Position numbers and translations under genes: made by a program | Notes under the pieces: model-generated | The model's input: the letters and a program-made list of their open reading frames with translations, nothing else | The model's database searches: none | Told to the model about the DNA's origin: nothing | Shown here: piece by piece, positions 26,481-34,462 of the stretch | Layout: each line of letters starts with the position of its first letter | How positions within the stretch are numbered: the stretch's first letter is position 1 | Assembly: GCA_964621185.1 (NCBI GenBank) | Contig: CAZULM010000014.1 | Span: forward strand, 46,115 to 110,114 | Length of the DNA: 64,000 bases | Reading direction: 5' to 3' | Origin: M3007 sp964621185 | Lineage (GTDB): Bacteria > Bacteroidota > Bacteroidia > Chitinophagales > Saprospiraceae

Positions 26481-27287
26481 ATGTCGGAAGCAACCATATC
26501 GAAGACAAAGCCAGGTTTCGGCCACACTGCCCGAAGGGATGCCTGGTGGGTCAGCCCGATTGCGGTTTTTACCGTGTTGACTGCCTTTGTGATCTACACC
26601 ACCTGGGCCGCTTTGCAAGGCGAGCATTACGTTGCCGGCCCTTACCTTTCCCCTTTGTACTCACCGGAAATCTATGGGGATTCCCCGCACAGCCTGCTGG
26701 GGCCAAAACCCGGCTGGTGGCCTTCTTGGCTCCCCTTTTCCCCTGCGCTCTTAGTGTTGTGGGCGCCCGGCTTGTTCCGGCTCACCTGCTACTATTACCG
26801 GGGCGCATACTACAAGGCATTTTTTGCCGACCCCATTTCCTGCACGGTTTCCGAATCCAAAAAACGCTACACGGGTGAGACTTCCTTTCCCCTTGTCCTG
26901 CAAAATATCCACCGGTATTTCGTATTCATCGCCCTGGGGTTCCTGCTCATACTTTCCTACGATGTCTGGAAAGCAATGTGGTTCACCGACCCCGTCACGG
27001 GGAGCACCCGCTTTGGCATCGGGGTAGGCACTTTGGTGCTGGGCCTCAACGTCGTCCTGCTGAGCAGCTACACCCTGGGCTGCCATTCGCTGCGGCATGT
27101 GGTCGGCGGCATCCTCGACCGCATGTCGGGCTCGCCGGTGCGGCGCAGGGCCTACATGTGCGTCACCTGTTTCAATGAGAAGCACATGCGATGGGCATGG
27201 ATGAGCCTGTTCTCCGTAGCCTTCTCCGACATTTACATCCGAATGTGCTCTTTGGGCATTTGGACAGACCTGAAAATCCTGTTATGA
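26481..27287 (+). CDS. sdhC: Succinate dehydrogenase membrane anchor subunit, Sdh1 type
   Basis: A 268-residue protein with five predicted membrane helices (about 24-45, 85-105, 145-165, 180-203, 238-260). It is not the usual short Bacteroidota cytochrome b anchor: it has the LTCYYYRGAYYKAFF motif (Cys103) and the ISCTV Cys121, plus C201-H202 with H206 (LGCHSLRHVVGG) and C227-x2-C230-x4-H235 (MCVTCFNEKHMRWAW). These features resemble the mycobacterial Sdh1 anchor, for which a membrane-embedded Rieske-type iron-sulfur cluster has been described. It passes electrons from succinate to quinone. Its stop overlaps the sdhA start (ATGA), so translation is coupled. Which Cys/His bind metal is inference. 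Confidence 0.88.
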   Translation: MSEATISKTKPGFGHTARRDAWWVSPIAVFTVLTAFVIYTTWAALQGEHYVAGPYLSPLYSPEIYGDSPHSLLGPKPGWWPSWLPFSPALLVLWAPGLFRLTCYYYRGAYYKAFFADPISCTVSESKKRYTGETSFPLVLQNIHRYFVFIALGFLLILSYDVWKAMWFTDPVTGSTRFGIGVGTLVLGLNVVLLSSYTLGCHSLRHVVGGILDRMSGSPVRRRAYMCVTCFNEKHMRWAWMSLFSVAFSDIYIRMCSLGIWTDLKILL

Positions 27288-29095
27288 TACAATACGATAC
27301 GCTCGATTATGATGTACTGGTGATTGGCGCCGGTGGCGCGGGCTTGAGGGCTGCTATCGAAGCGGCTTCGGAAGGCATTTCTGTTGGCCTTGTCTGCAAA
27401 TCCCTTCTGGGCAAGGCACATACCGTGATGGCGGAGGGGGGCATCGCAGCTTCCCTTTCCAATGTGGACGAACGGGACAACTGGAAGGTACATTTTACCG
27501 ATACCATGCGCGGCGGCCAATACCTCAACAACTGGCGCATGGCCGAAATACACGCCAAGGAAGCGCCGGAAAGGGTGCGGGAACTGGAGGCCTGGGGCGC
27601 CCTGTTCGACCGCACCAAAGACGGGAAAATCCTGCAGCGGAATTTCGGGGGGCACAAATACCCCCGTTTGGTGCATGTGGGCGACCGCACCGGCCTTGAA
27701 ATGATCCGAACCTTGCAGGACCACGGCATCCACCAGGGCATCGACGTGCACATGGAGTTCACCATCATAACCTTGCTGAAAGACGGCACGCGCGTGATCG
27801 GCGCCTTTGGCTACGACCGCGACCGGGGTCGGTTCAAAGTGTTCCGCTCGAAAGCCGTGGTGCTGGCGACCGGGGGCGTGGGCCGCGCCTACAAAATATC
27901 CAGCAACAGTTGGGAATACACCGGCGACGGACACTCCTTAGCCTACCACGCCGGCGCCGAGCTGATCGACATGGAGTTTTTGCAGTTCCACCCAACGGGC
28001 ATGGTATGGCCGCCCAGCGTTCAGGGCATCCTGGTAACGGAGGCCGTGCGCGGCGAAGGCGGCATCCTGCTCAACAAGGAAAATCGCCGTTTTATGTTCG
28101 ACGATATTCCCGACCTGTACAAAAACCAAACAGCTGACAACGAAGCCGAAGGCTGGCGCTATACCCAGGGCGACCGGAACGCACGCCGGCCACCGGAATT
28201 GCTGACCCGCGACCACGTTGCCCGCTGCATCGTCCGGGAAATAAAAGCCGGCAGGGGAAGCCCGCACAAAGGCGTGTTCCTCGACATCGCCTGGATCAAG
28301 GAGCATATCCCCAATGCCCCGGAACATATCAAGAAAAAACTGCCCAGCATGTACCACCAGTTCAAAAAATTAGCCGACATCGACATCACCAAAGAGCCGA
28401 TGGAAGTTGGGCCAACCACCCATTACATGATGGGCGGCATAAAGGTGGATGCCGACACCCAAATGTCAACCGTGCCGGGCCTTTTTGCCGCCGGGGAATG
28501 CGCTGCCGGCCTGCACGGGGCCAACCGCTTAGGCGGCAACTCGCTGTCGGATTTGATCGTCTTCGGGAAACGGGCCGGCGAACACGCCGCCAAATTCGCC
28601 AAGGAAAACGCCCACGGCAAAGTGGACGAAGCACAAATCCAAGCCATTGTGCAGGAATCCGTGGCCGGGTTCGACAGGCCAGACGGGGAAAACCCTTTCC
28701 AGGTACAGTACGACCTGCAAGAAATGATGCAAGACCTGGTGGGCATCGTCCGTACTGAAGAAGAGCTGTTGCAGGCCACGGTAGCGCTCAAAAAACTGAT
28801 TGCCCGAGCAGCAAATGTAAGGGTGATCGGCAACCGGGAATACAACAACGGCTGGCACACTGCCCTCGACCTCAAAAACCTGTTGACCGTTTCTGAGGCA
28901 ATCACCTTGGCCGCCATACAACGGAAAGAAAGCAGGGGCGCCCATTTCCGGGAAGATTATCCCAATAAAGACGAGGCAAGCAGCAAGTTCAACCTGGTTG
29001 TCTGGAAAGATGCGGACGGGCAAATGCAGGTGAAGCAGCAACCCATCGCTGAAATCCGCCCCGATCTCAAACAAATAATAGAAGAAATGAAGTAA
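27284..29095 (+). CDS. sdhA: Succinate dehydrogenase/fumarate reductase flavoprotein subunit
   Basis: A 603-residue flavoprotein with the FAD-binding Rossmann motif VLVIGAGGAGLRAAIEA at residues ~8-24, the HTVMAEGGI flavin-linking region, the active-site segment DMEFLQFHPTGM, EAVRGEGGILLN, THYMMGGIKVD and GLFAAGECAAGLHGANRLGGNSLSDL. The ATG at 27284 overlaps the sdhC stop and comes directly before the Rossmann fold; a longer frame from 27191 lies inside sdhC and is rejected. It is the catalytic subunit oxidising succinate to fumarate. The sequence style matches the Sdh1 branch of Actinobacteria and Bacteroidota relatives. It is tightly coupled to sdhB (TAATG). Confidence 0.96.
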   Translation: MIQYDTLDYDVLVIGAGGAGLRAAIEAASEGISVGLVCKSLLGKAHTVMAEGGIAASLSNVDERDNWKVHFTDTMRGGQYLNNWRMAEIHAKEAPERVRELEAWGALFDRTKDGKILQRNFGGHKYPRLVHVGDRTGLEMIRTLQDHGIHQGIDVHMEFTIITLLKDGTRVIGAFGYDRDRGRFKVFRSKAVVLATGGVGRAYKISSNSWEYTGDGHSLAYHAGAELIDMEFLQFHPTGMVWPPSVQGILVTEAVRGEGGILLNKENRRFMFDDIPDLYKNQTADNEAEGWRYTQGDRNARRPPELLTRDHVARCIVREIKAGRGSPHKGVFLDIAWIKEHIPNAPEHIKKKLPSMYHQFKKLADIDITKEPMEVGPTTHYMMGGIKVDADTQMSTVPGLFAAGECAAGLHGANRLGGNSLSDLIVFGKRAGEHAAKFAKENAHGKVDEAQIQAIVQESVAGFDRPDGENPFQVQYDLQEMMQDLVGIVRTEEELLQATVALKKLIARAANVRVIGNREYNNGWHTALDLKNLLTVSEAITLAAIQRKESRGAHFREDYPNKDEASSKFNLVVWKDADGQMQVKQQPIAEIRPDLKQIIEEMK

Positions 29096-29841
29096 TGGCT
29101 ACAGCAACTTTTCAAATATTCCGGGGCGGCGGCGGCGAAGGCGGGAAGTTCGAGTCCTTTACCACCGAGACCTCCGAGGGCATGGTCGTACTCGATGCCG
29201 TCCACAAAATCCAGGCCGAGCAGGCTGGCGACCTGTCGGTGCGCTGGAACTGCAAGGCGGGGAAATGCGGCTCCTGCTCCGCCGAGATCAACGGCATGCC
29301 CAAGCTCATGTGCATGACCCGGCTGAGCGATCTGCCCCTCGACAAGCCCGTACTGCTCCAGCCCATGAAGGCTTTCCCATTGATCAAGGACCTGGTGACC
29401 GATGTTTCCTGGAATTTCAAGGTGAAGAAAAAGATCAAGAAGTTTAAGCCGCGCAAACCGGACGCGCCAGACGGCAGCTGGCGCATCGCCCAGGAAGACG
29501 TGGAGCGCGTGCAGGAGTTCCGAAAATGCATCGAGTGCTTTTTGTGCCAGGATGTTTGCCACGTGCTGCGCGAGCACGAGCTGCACGAGCAGTTTATCGG
29601 GCCGCGCTTTTTGGTGTACGCCGCAGCCCTGGAGATGCACCCGTTAGACGTGGAAGACCGCTTGCCTGAGCTGAAAAGCACCGACGGCATCGGTTTGTGC
29701 AACATCACCAAATGCTGCACAAAAGTTTGCCCCGAAGAGATCAAGATCACCGACAATGCCATTATCCCGCTGAAAGAACGGGTGGTTGACCGCTATTACG
29801 ACCCCTTGCACTGGCTTATCAGATTATTCAAGAAAAAATAA
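29095..29841 (+). CDS. sdhB: Succinate dehydrogenase iron-sulfur subunit
   Basis: A 248-residue iron-sulfur protein. The N-terminal 2Fe-2S ferredoxin domain has CKAGKCGSCSAEINGMPKLMC (broken here only as the C-x4-C-x2-C-x11-C pattern). The C-terminal part has CIECFLCQDVC followed by CNITKCCTKVCP, the cysteine sets for the 4Fe-4S and 3Fe-4S clusters. It starts with ATG overlapping the sdhA stop. It relays electrons from FAD to the membrane anchor. The C-terminal lysine-rich end (LIRLFKKK) may contact the membrane. The length is typical. Confidence 0.96.
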   Translation: MATATFQIFRGGGGEGGKFESFTTETSEGMVVLDAVHKIQAEQAGDLSVRWNCKAGKCGSCSAEINGMPKLMCMTRLSDLPLDKPVLLQPMKAFPLIKDLVTDVSWNFKVKKKIKKFKPRKPDAPDGSWRIAQEDVERVQEFRKCIECFLCQDVCHVLREHELHEQFIGPRFLVYAAALEMHPLDVEDRLPELKSTDGIGLCNITKCCTKVCPEEIKITDNAIIPLKERVVDRYYDPLHWLIRLFKKK

Positions 29842-29852
29842 AAGGTAGCACC

Positions 29853-30350
29853 ATGTTTCAAATCAAGCCAATTTCCAAAGAAGGGGTGTCTGAAGCCTTG
29901 CAAAAAGCTGAAAGGTACCGCTTGCTCAACGAGCCGCGCCTGGCCGAGAGTATTTGCCATGATATCTTGGCCCTGGAGCCCGACAACCACAAGGCTATCC
30001 TCACCATGTTGCTGGCCATAACGGACAAATTTGGCAGAAACACCTCCGCCAACGCTACCAAGGCCAGGCAGCTCCTGCCCAAGCTGCAAAGCGAGTACGA
30101 GCGCCATTATTATGCCGGCATCATCAGCGAGCGGCAGGCGATAGCCGTGCTGAACCAAGCGACGGCAGGAAGCCAGTTCACCGCCTACGAATGGTTAGTG
30201 GAGGCCATGGAGCTGTACGAAAAGGCGGAAGCCATCCGCCCCAAAGGGAACGACGATGCGATCTTGCGCTGGAACACCTGTGTGCGGCTGATCCAGAACA
30301 ACCATTTGCAGCCCAGGCAGGAAATGCACCTGGAACCGCCATTGGAGTAG
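29853..30350 (+). CDS. TPR-like protein in the sdh operon, 165 aa
   Basis: A short helical protein 11 bases after sdhB, so part of the same operon. Residues ~12-55 read as a tetratricopeptide-like helix pair (ALQKAERYRLLNEPRLAESICHDILALEPDNHKAILTML), with a further helical pair around 70-135 ending EKAEAIRPKGNDDAILRWNTCVRLI. No signal peptide or cofactor motif is present. I do not recognise a named sdh assembly factor; a role in assembly or regulation of the complex is only suggested by position. Its stop is separated from the convergent CBS gene stop by a single base. Confidence 0.8.
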   Translation: MFQIKPISKEGVSEALQKAERYRLLNEPRLAESICHDILALEPDNHKAILTMLLAITDKFGRNTSANATKARQLLPKLQSEYERHYYAGIISERQAIAVLNQATAGSQFTAYEWLVEAMELYEKAEAIRPKGNDDAILRWNTCVRLIQNNHLQPRQEMHLEPPLE

Positions 30351-30351
30351 C

Positions 30352-30777
30352 TCACATATTCTCCACCACAAATTTCTCCAAATTCTCAGGATACTCTTTG
30401 GTGTGCCCATACCGGATGATATCGGTGCTCGTCACGATTCCCAGAAGCTCGTGGTGATCGTTGACAATGGGCACAGCGTGAAACAGGTGCTTGGTCAACA
30501 CTTCCGCTACAGCGCCCAAGTGCTGGTCGGGGTCGAGGGTGGCGACTTTGGTGGTCATCACCTCTTTGACCTTCATGCCTTTGTATTCGTCCGCGGATTT
30601 CCCAAGCTTGAAAATATCCCATGATGTCACCATGCCAACCAACTTGCGGCCTTCGACGATAGGAATATGGTGGATGTGCTTTTTGATCAAAATATCCCGG
30701 ACTTCGCCCAGGGTATTTTCTGGACCCAGCGTGATCAGCTCCGTGGTCATGTGCGATCGTACAAGTTCGTTCATCAT
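30352..30777 (-). CDS. Two-CBS-domain protein
   Basis: A 141-residue cytoplasmic protein made of a CBS pair: first CBS about 8-65 (MTTELITLGPENTLGEVRDILIKKHIHHIPIV ... GMVTSWDIF), second about 73-128 (VMTTKVATLDPDQHLGAVAEVLTKHLFHAVPIV ... GIVTSTDIIRYG). CBS pairs bind adenine nucleotides and act as energy sensors, usually attached to another protein; here the pair stands alone. Two adjacent ATG codons (30777 and 30774) make the start uncertain by one residue. It is convergent with the sdh operon with one base between stop codons. Confidence 0.92.
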   Translation of the reverse strand: MMNELVRSHMTTELITLGPENTLGEVRDILIKKHIHHIPIVEGRKLVGMVTSWDIFKLGKSADEYKGMKVKEVMTTKVATLDPDQHLGAVAEVLTKHLFHAVPIVNDHHELLGIVTSTDIIRYGHTKEYPENLEKFVVENM

Positions 30778-30817
30778 AGGCTAAATTCATTTATAGTGAG
30801 AGAGATAATTGTTTGCC

Positions 30818-30849
30818 CGAAAGTATGGGTTCGCCGCCAATTTTTCAAA
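30818..30849 (-). promoter_or_regulatory. Promoter for the CBS gene
   Basis: On the minus strand TTTG (30849-30846) is followed after 20 bases by TACTTTCG (30825-30818), one base from TAnnTTTG. The leader to the ATG at 30777 would be about 35 bases. Confidence 0.55.
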
Positions 30850-30913
30850 TGAACGCAACAAAAAAAGGAGGGAACCTCGGAAAGATTGCAAAACCGCGAC
30901 AATCGGCAGACCC

Positions 30914-31723
30914 TCAGGCACTGGTTTGGCCTAACTCCCGCGCCCTTTTAAGCGCCGCATTGGCCCCGGCCACAATGTCTTCATGAAGGGCTGTTTCCCG
31001 AAAGACCCCCAAAGCCGCCTCGGTGGTGCCGCCCTTGGAAGCCACCCGACCGATCCAGTTTTCGCAACTCAGGTCTGATTTGTTGTACAGGTCAACCGCC
31101 CCGGTAAAGGTCTGGCTTACAAGCAATTCTGCTTCTGAAGCCGAAAAGCCCATGTTGATGGCGGCCTCGATCATGGCATTCATGAAGTAATACACGTAGG
31201 CCGGACCCGACCCTGATATGGCGGTCGCGGCATCGAGCATGTCCTCTTTTTCCACGTACACCGTTTTGCCCGTTGTGCTCAGCAGGTTCTGCACCATCAC
31301 CAATTCGATGCGGGTCACTTGTTCGGAGGAGGTGAACGCCGTAACGCCGGCGCCGATTTGTGCGGGCAGATTGGGCATGGCGCGTATGACCTTTTCAGAG
31401 CCGATGGCCGAAGCCACAGCAGCCATTTTCACGCCTGCCATTATGCTGATAAAAACCTGGCCCGGGCTTGTAAGCCCCTGCATCTGCTCGAACAAGCGCT
31501 TCGAATCCTGTGGCTTGACCGCTAATATAAGCAGGTCGGCCTCCGGGATGCAAAGGCTTGGGTTGCTGAAAAAGCGCCCTTCGTGCAGTTCGCTCAGTTG
31601 GTTGGCCTTTTCATAGCTCCGGCACAAGACCATTAAGTTCTCGGAGGTGACAATGCGGCTGCGCAACAGGCATTGCGCGTAGGTCATGCCCATGTTGCCG
31701 GCGCCAAGGATGAGGATTTTCAT
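30914..31723 (-). CDS. proC: Pyrroline-5-carboxylate reductase
   Basis: The ATG at 31723 begins directly with the Rossmann motif MKILILGAGNMG; an upstream extension to 31864 adds non-conserved sequence and is rejected. The 269-residue product has the ProC landmarks LAVKPQ, RAMPNLPAQIGAGVTAF, the C-terminal SGSGPAYVYYFMNAMIEAA signature and VASKGGTTEAAL. It reduces pyrroline-5-carboxylate to proline with NAD(P)H in the cytoplasm, the last step of proline synthesis. proB/proA are not in the window. It is downstream of a lipoprotein gene on the same strand but 94 bases away, so it probably has its own promoter. Confidence 0.95.
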   Translation of the reverse strand: MKILILGAGNMGMTYAQCLLRSRIVTSENLMVLCRSYEKANQLSELHEGRFFSNPSLCIPEADLLILAVKPQDSKRLFEQMQGLTSPGQVFISIMAGVKMAAVASAIGSEKVIRAMPNLPAQIGAGVTAFTSSEQVTRIELVMVQNLLSTTGKTVYVEKEDMLDAATAISGSGPAYVYYFMNAMIEAAINMGFSASEAELLVSQTFTGAVDLYNKSDLSCENWIGRVASKGGTTEAALGVFRETALHEDIVAGANAALKRARELGQTSA

Positions 31724-31817
31724 GTTTTTATGGTGTAACATCAAAGCCAAGCAATGTGTTCCAATTTTGCCCCTAATGATCCAAACATTTGTGGGCAAGT
31801 CCACACCTGTCCACCGG

Positions 31818-33398
31818 CTACCGTCCAGCGTCCACCACAAAAACAGGCGTACCTGTGAGGGCAATCTGTTGGGCGCCCACCTGCTGGGCTGTCAAAGTCA
31901 AACTATAATCCCAGGCTTTTACCAGGACATTGCTGAACCCGAAGGTCTTGGGGAAACTGTAGCTGGCGCTGCTGTTTTCATTGCGATCCTGGATTGTTTT
32001 CGCCCAAAGCACGTAGATGTGCGCCCCACTTTTTTGTTTAAATGCAATGCCGCGCACAGGGCCTTTGGCCAGCATGGCCATGGTGCGCACCGGGTCATAG
32101 CGCGCATCTTTCAGCAGCAAACTGCTTGTCTTAAAGGCGTGCGCAAGGGCATTGGGTCTCGCTGCTGTCTCGTTTTCAAGATTCTTGAACAAGCCCATGA
32201 AGCAGAATGCGCTGTCGGCATTGCTCACCGGCTTTTCGTCGGAGAGGGAATAAACGTGCATTTGGGCCATGCCTTCCATCTGGGCTGTGGCAAAAGTTTT
32301 TATCAAAAAGTTGATCTGTGCCGCATCTGAGCCGATGAATTCGCCAGATTCCAGGCGTGGGATGTTGAACTCGGTGCATATCCAGATTTTTCCGGGGAAA
32401 CGGCTCCCATCGTAGCCATGGCGTTCCAACACCTGCTTGAAGGAATTTTTGTGGGCCCAGACACCTGCCGTGGCAGCGTCCGAATGCCGGAAGTGCCGAA
32501 ACCCCTGGATACTGTCGATCCAGGCGCGGAGCGAATTGTTCAGGTGCGGGTATGTATGGAAACTCATGCAGTCGAAATATGCCCCGCCTTTTTGTGGGAA
32601 ATGTTGTTTTTCCACAGCGCCGTCTGCAGGGTTGTCGGTGTACCGGCACACGGCATCGAGGTAGCTGGGCCAGCCCAAGCCGCCCACAGCGACAAATGCC
32701 GTCGGGTCAACCGATTTCACTACCTCGTAGGTGATGCGCAGGGCGCGGATGTAGGAGAACACCGGTGCTTTCAGGGCCGTCTCGCAAGGTTGGGGCGCAT
32801 TTTCCCACCAATTGCCAGGCTGACCCGGTTCCAGGTGCCCATTCCCGTTGCCCAGGTCAGGCTCGTTCCATACTTCCCAGGTTTTTATGAGGCCCCTGTA
32901 GGTCGTTGCAGCCTTCCATACATACAGCGCATAGGGGTTTTTGTCGTTCACCGGGGTGCCGTTCTCCCCCTTGTCCCAAATATCCAGGTACATGTCGCGG
33001 AACACCGCGCTACGCGCCGTTTGGCAGAAAAAAGTGGTGTCGCGGTTGTTTTCTGCGGGAAACCCGGTAATGACCACCGTATTGCGCAGCCCGAGGCTGT
33101 CGTAGTACCTGAAATATGGCAAGCGGATTTCATAGCCCCATTCTCCCAGGAAATGCTCGAACAGGCCGGGGCGGATGCTGCTCGCCCCTACCCGTTCCGA
33201 TGCCAGCCGGGCCAGCGCCTTGTCGGTGAAATGCGGCGGGTAATAGCCCATATTGACCCCAAAATCGAAAGTGTGCGGGAAAACTGGCACAGTATCGTTG
33301 GCGGTTTGCTGCCTGTTGGCGCAGGCCATGAGCAAGGGGAAAACAACCCAGCATAATAGCCGGCGTTCCAGTATTGGCAAAGTGTTTGTGTAATACAT
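31818..33398 (-). CDS. Clan GH-A-like TIM-barrel lipoprotein (putative glycoside hydrolase)
   Basis: I chose the ATG at 33398 because it is followed by a lipoprotein signal peptide with lipobox LLMAC (Cys26); an ATG at 33404 is equally possible and 33506 is rejected. The body resembles a clan GH-A (beta/alpha)8 barrel: TWEVWNEPDLG supplies the putative acid/base Glu179, and WICTEFNIPR the putative nucleophile Glu343, about 164 residues apart as in retaining enzymes such as GH39/GH5-type. A short beta domain ends the protein. The class is inferred from these two motifs and could be a catalytically diverged member. Likely anchored in the outer membrane. It is divergent from the type B genes at 33521. 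Confidence 0.78.
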   Translation of the reverse strand: MYYTNTLPILERRLLCWVVFPLLMACANRQQTANDTVPVFPHTFDFGVNMGYYPPHFTDKALARLASERVGASSIRPGLFEHFLGEWGYEIRLPYFRYYDSLGLRNTVVITGFPAENNRDTTFFCQTARSAVFRDMYLDIWDKGENGTPVNDKNPYALYVWKAATTYRGLIKTWEVWNEPDLGNGNGHLEPGQPGNWWENAPQPCETALKAPVFSYIRALRITYEVVKSVDPTAFVAVGGLGWPSYLDAVCRYTDNPADGAVEKQHFPQKGGAYFDCMSFHTYPHLNNSLRAWIDSIQGFRHFRHSDAATAGVWAHKNSFKQVLERHGYDGSRFPGKIWICTEFNIPRLESGEFIGSDAAQINFLIKTFATAQMEGMAQMHVYSLSDEKPVSNADSAFCFMGLFKNLENETAARPNALAHAFKTSSLLLKDARYDPVRTMAMLAKGPVRGIAFKQKSGAHIYVLWAKTIQDRNENSSASYSFPKTFGFSNVLVKAWDYSLTLTAQQVGAQQIALTGTPVFVVDAGR

Positions 33399-33520
33399 TG
33401 ACATAATGTCCGCCCCGATTACGGCAAATGATTCATTTGATTCAAAAAAATTCCGACCTTGCAGGCAGCAAATCCGTGCCGATTTGCTTCTGCTAACCTT
33501 ATCCAAATATTGCCTCGCCC

Positions 33521-34366
33521 ATGCACCTATTGGTTAGACACAGCCGAATACTCGTTTTTTCCCTTTTGATCTACACCAACAGCAACGCTTGTGTGGACAG
33601 CTTAAAGTACAAAGTCGAGCCGGTACAATGCTTTGGGCTACGAAACGGCAAGATCGTCGTCAACAAAGTTTTTGGGGGCACAGCGCCGTATTTTTTTTCC
33701 CTCGACGGGCAATCCTTCAGCACTAACCCGGAGTTCGACCACCTTTGGGCCGGCAATTACACGCTTTTTGTGCGCGATGGCTCGGGCTGTGTGACATCCT
33801 TTGCTGTCAAGGTGGCCGAGCCCAGCGAACTGGTGCTCAGGCTGGCGGCCAGCGACACCAGCATTGTCGCCGGCAAGCTGCTTTCCCTGAAAGCGCTGGT
33901 TTCGCCCGAAACCGCCAGCTTGAAATACATCCAATGGCGGCCGCCGCACCTTTTTTCGAGACAAGATACCCTTTCTCAGCAATTGAGCATTTCGGAAAGC
34001 ACCAATTTCGCCCTTGAAATTATCGATCAAAATGGCTGCACAGCCCGGAGCAGCTTGAGCGTGAACGTAGAGCAGACCAACATCTATATCCCGAACATCA
34101 TAAAACTCGGCAGCGCACAAGATTCCTATTTTACTGTTTTTGCGGGCGAAGGGGTGCACCAGGTGCTGTCGCTGAAGGTGTACAGCCGTGTCGGCGCGCC
34201 TGTGTTCGAGCGGCTCAACTTCCCCGCCAACGACCCATTGATCGGCTGGAACGGCCGTTGGGATGGCCAAAAGGTGCAAACCGGGGTTTACCTCTATTTG
34301 GCAGACGTGGAATTGCTGGACGGCAGCACCGAGCATTTTGAGGGCAGTGTTACCGTTGTGGAATGA
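33521..34366 (+). CDS. Miniature type B T9SS protein (SprB repeat plus sorting domain), 281 aa
   Basis: After a signal peptide (about 1-23, ending NSNAC) there is one SprB-type repeat (CFGLRNGKIVVNKVFGGTAPYFFSLDG ... AGNYTLFVRDGSGC), a beta linker, and a type B/CHU_C sorting domain (IYIPNIIKLGSAQDSYFTVF ... VYSRVGAPVFERL ... W-x-G-R-W-D-G ... GVYLYLADVELLDG ... EGSVTVVE). The order is colinear with the last ~275 residues of the giant protein downstream. It should be exported by T9SS. The gene is divergent from the GH-like lipoprotein and 96 bases upstream of the giant gene on the same strand, so the two may be co-transcribed. Confidence 0.88.
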   Translation: MHLLVRHSRILVFSLLIYTNSNACVDSLKYKVEPVQCFGLRNGKIVVNKVFGGTAPYFFSLDGQSFSTNPEFDHLWAGNYTLFVRDGSGCVTSFAVKVAEPSELVLRLAASDTSIVAGKLLSLKALVSPETASLKYIQWRPPHLFSRQDTLSQQLSISESTNFALEIIDQNGCTARSSLSVNVEQTNIYIPNIIKLGSAQDSYFTVFAGEGVHQVLSLKVYSRVGAPVFERLNFPANDPLIGWNGRWDGQKVQTGVYLYLADVELLDGSTEHFEGSVTVVE

Positions 34367-34462
34367 AAGTGCCCACCTGAAAATCATTGCTGTCATTTTT
34401 TGCTTTCTCATCGAACCCTGCCCCAAACAAACTGACACCGATTGTTTATTCATCCCTTTCCG

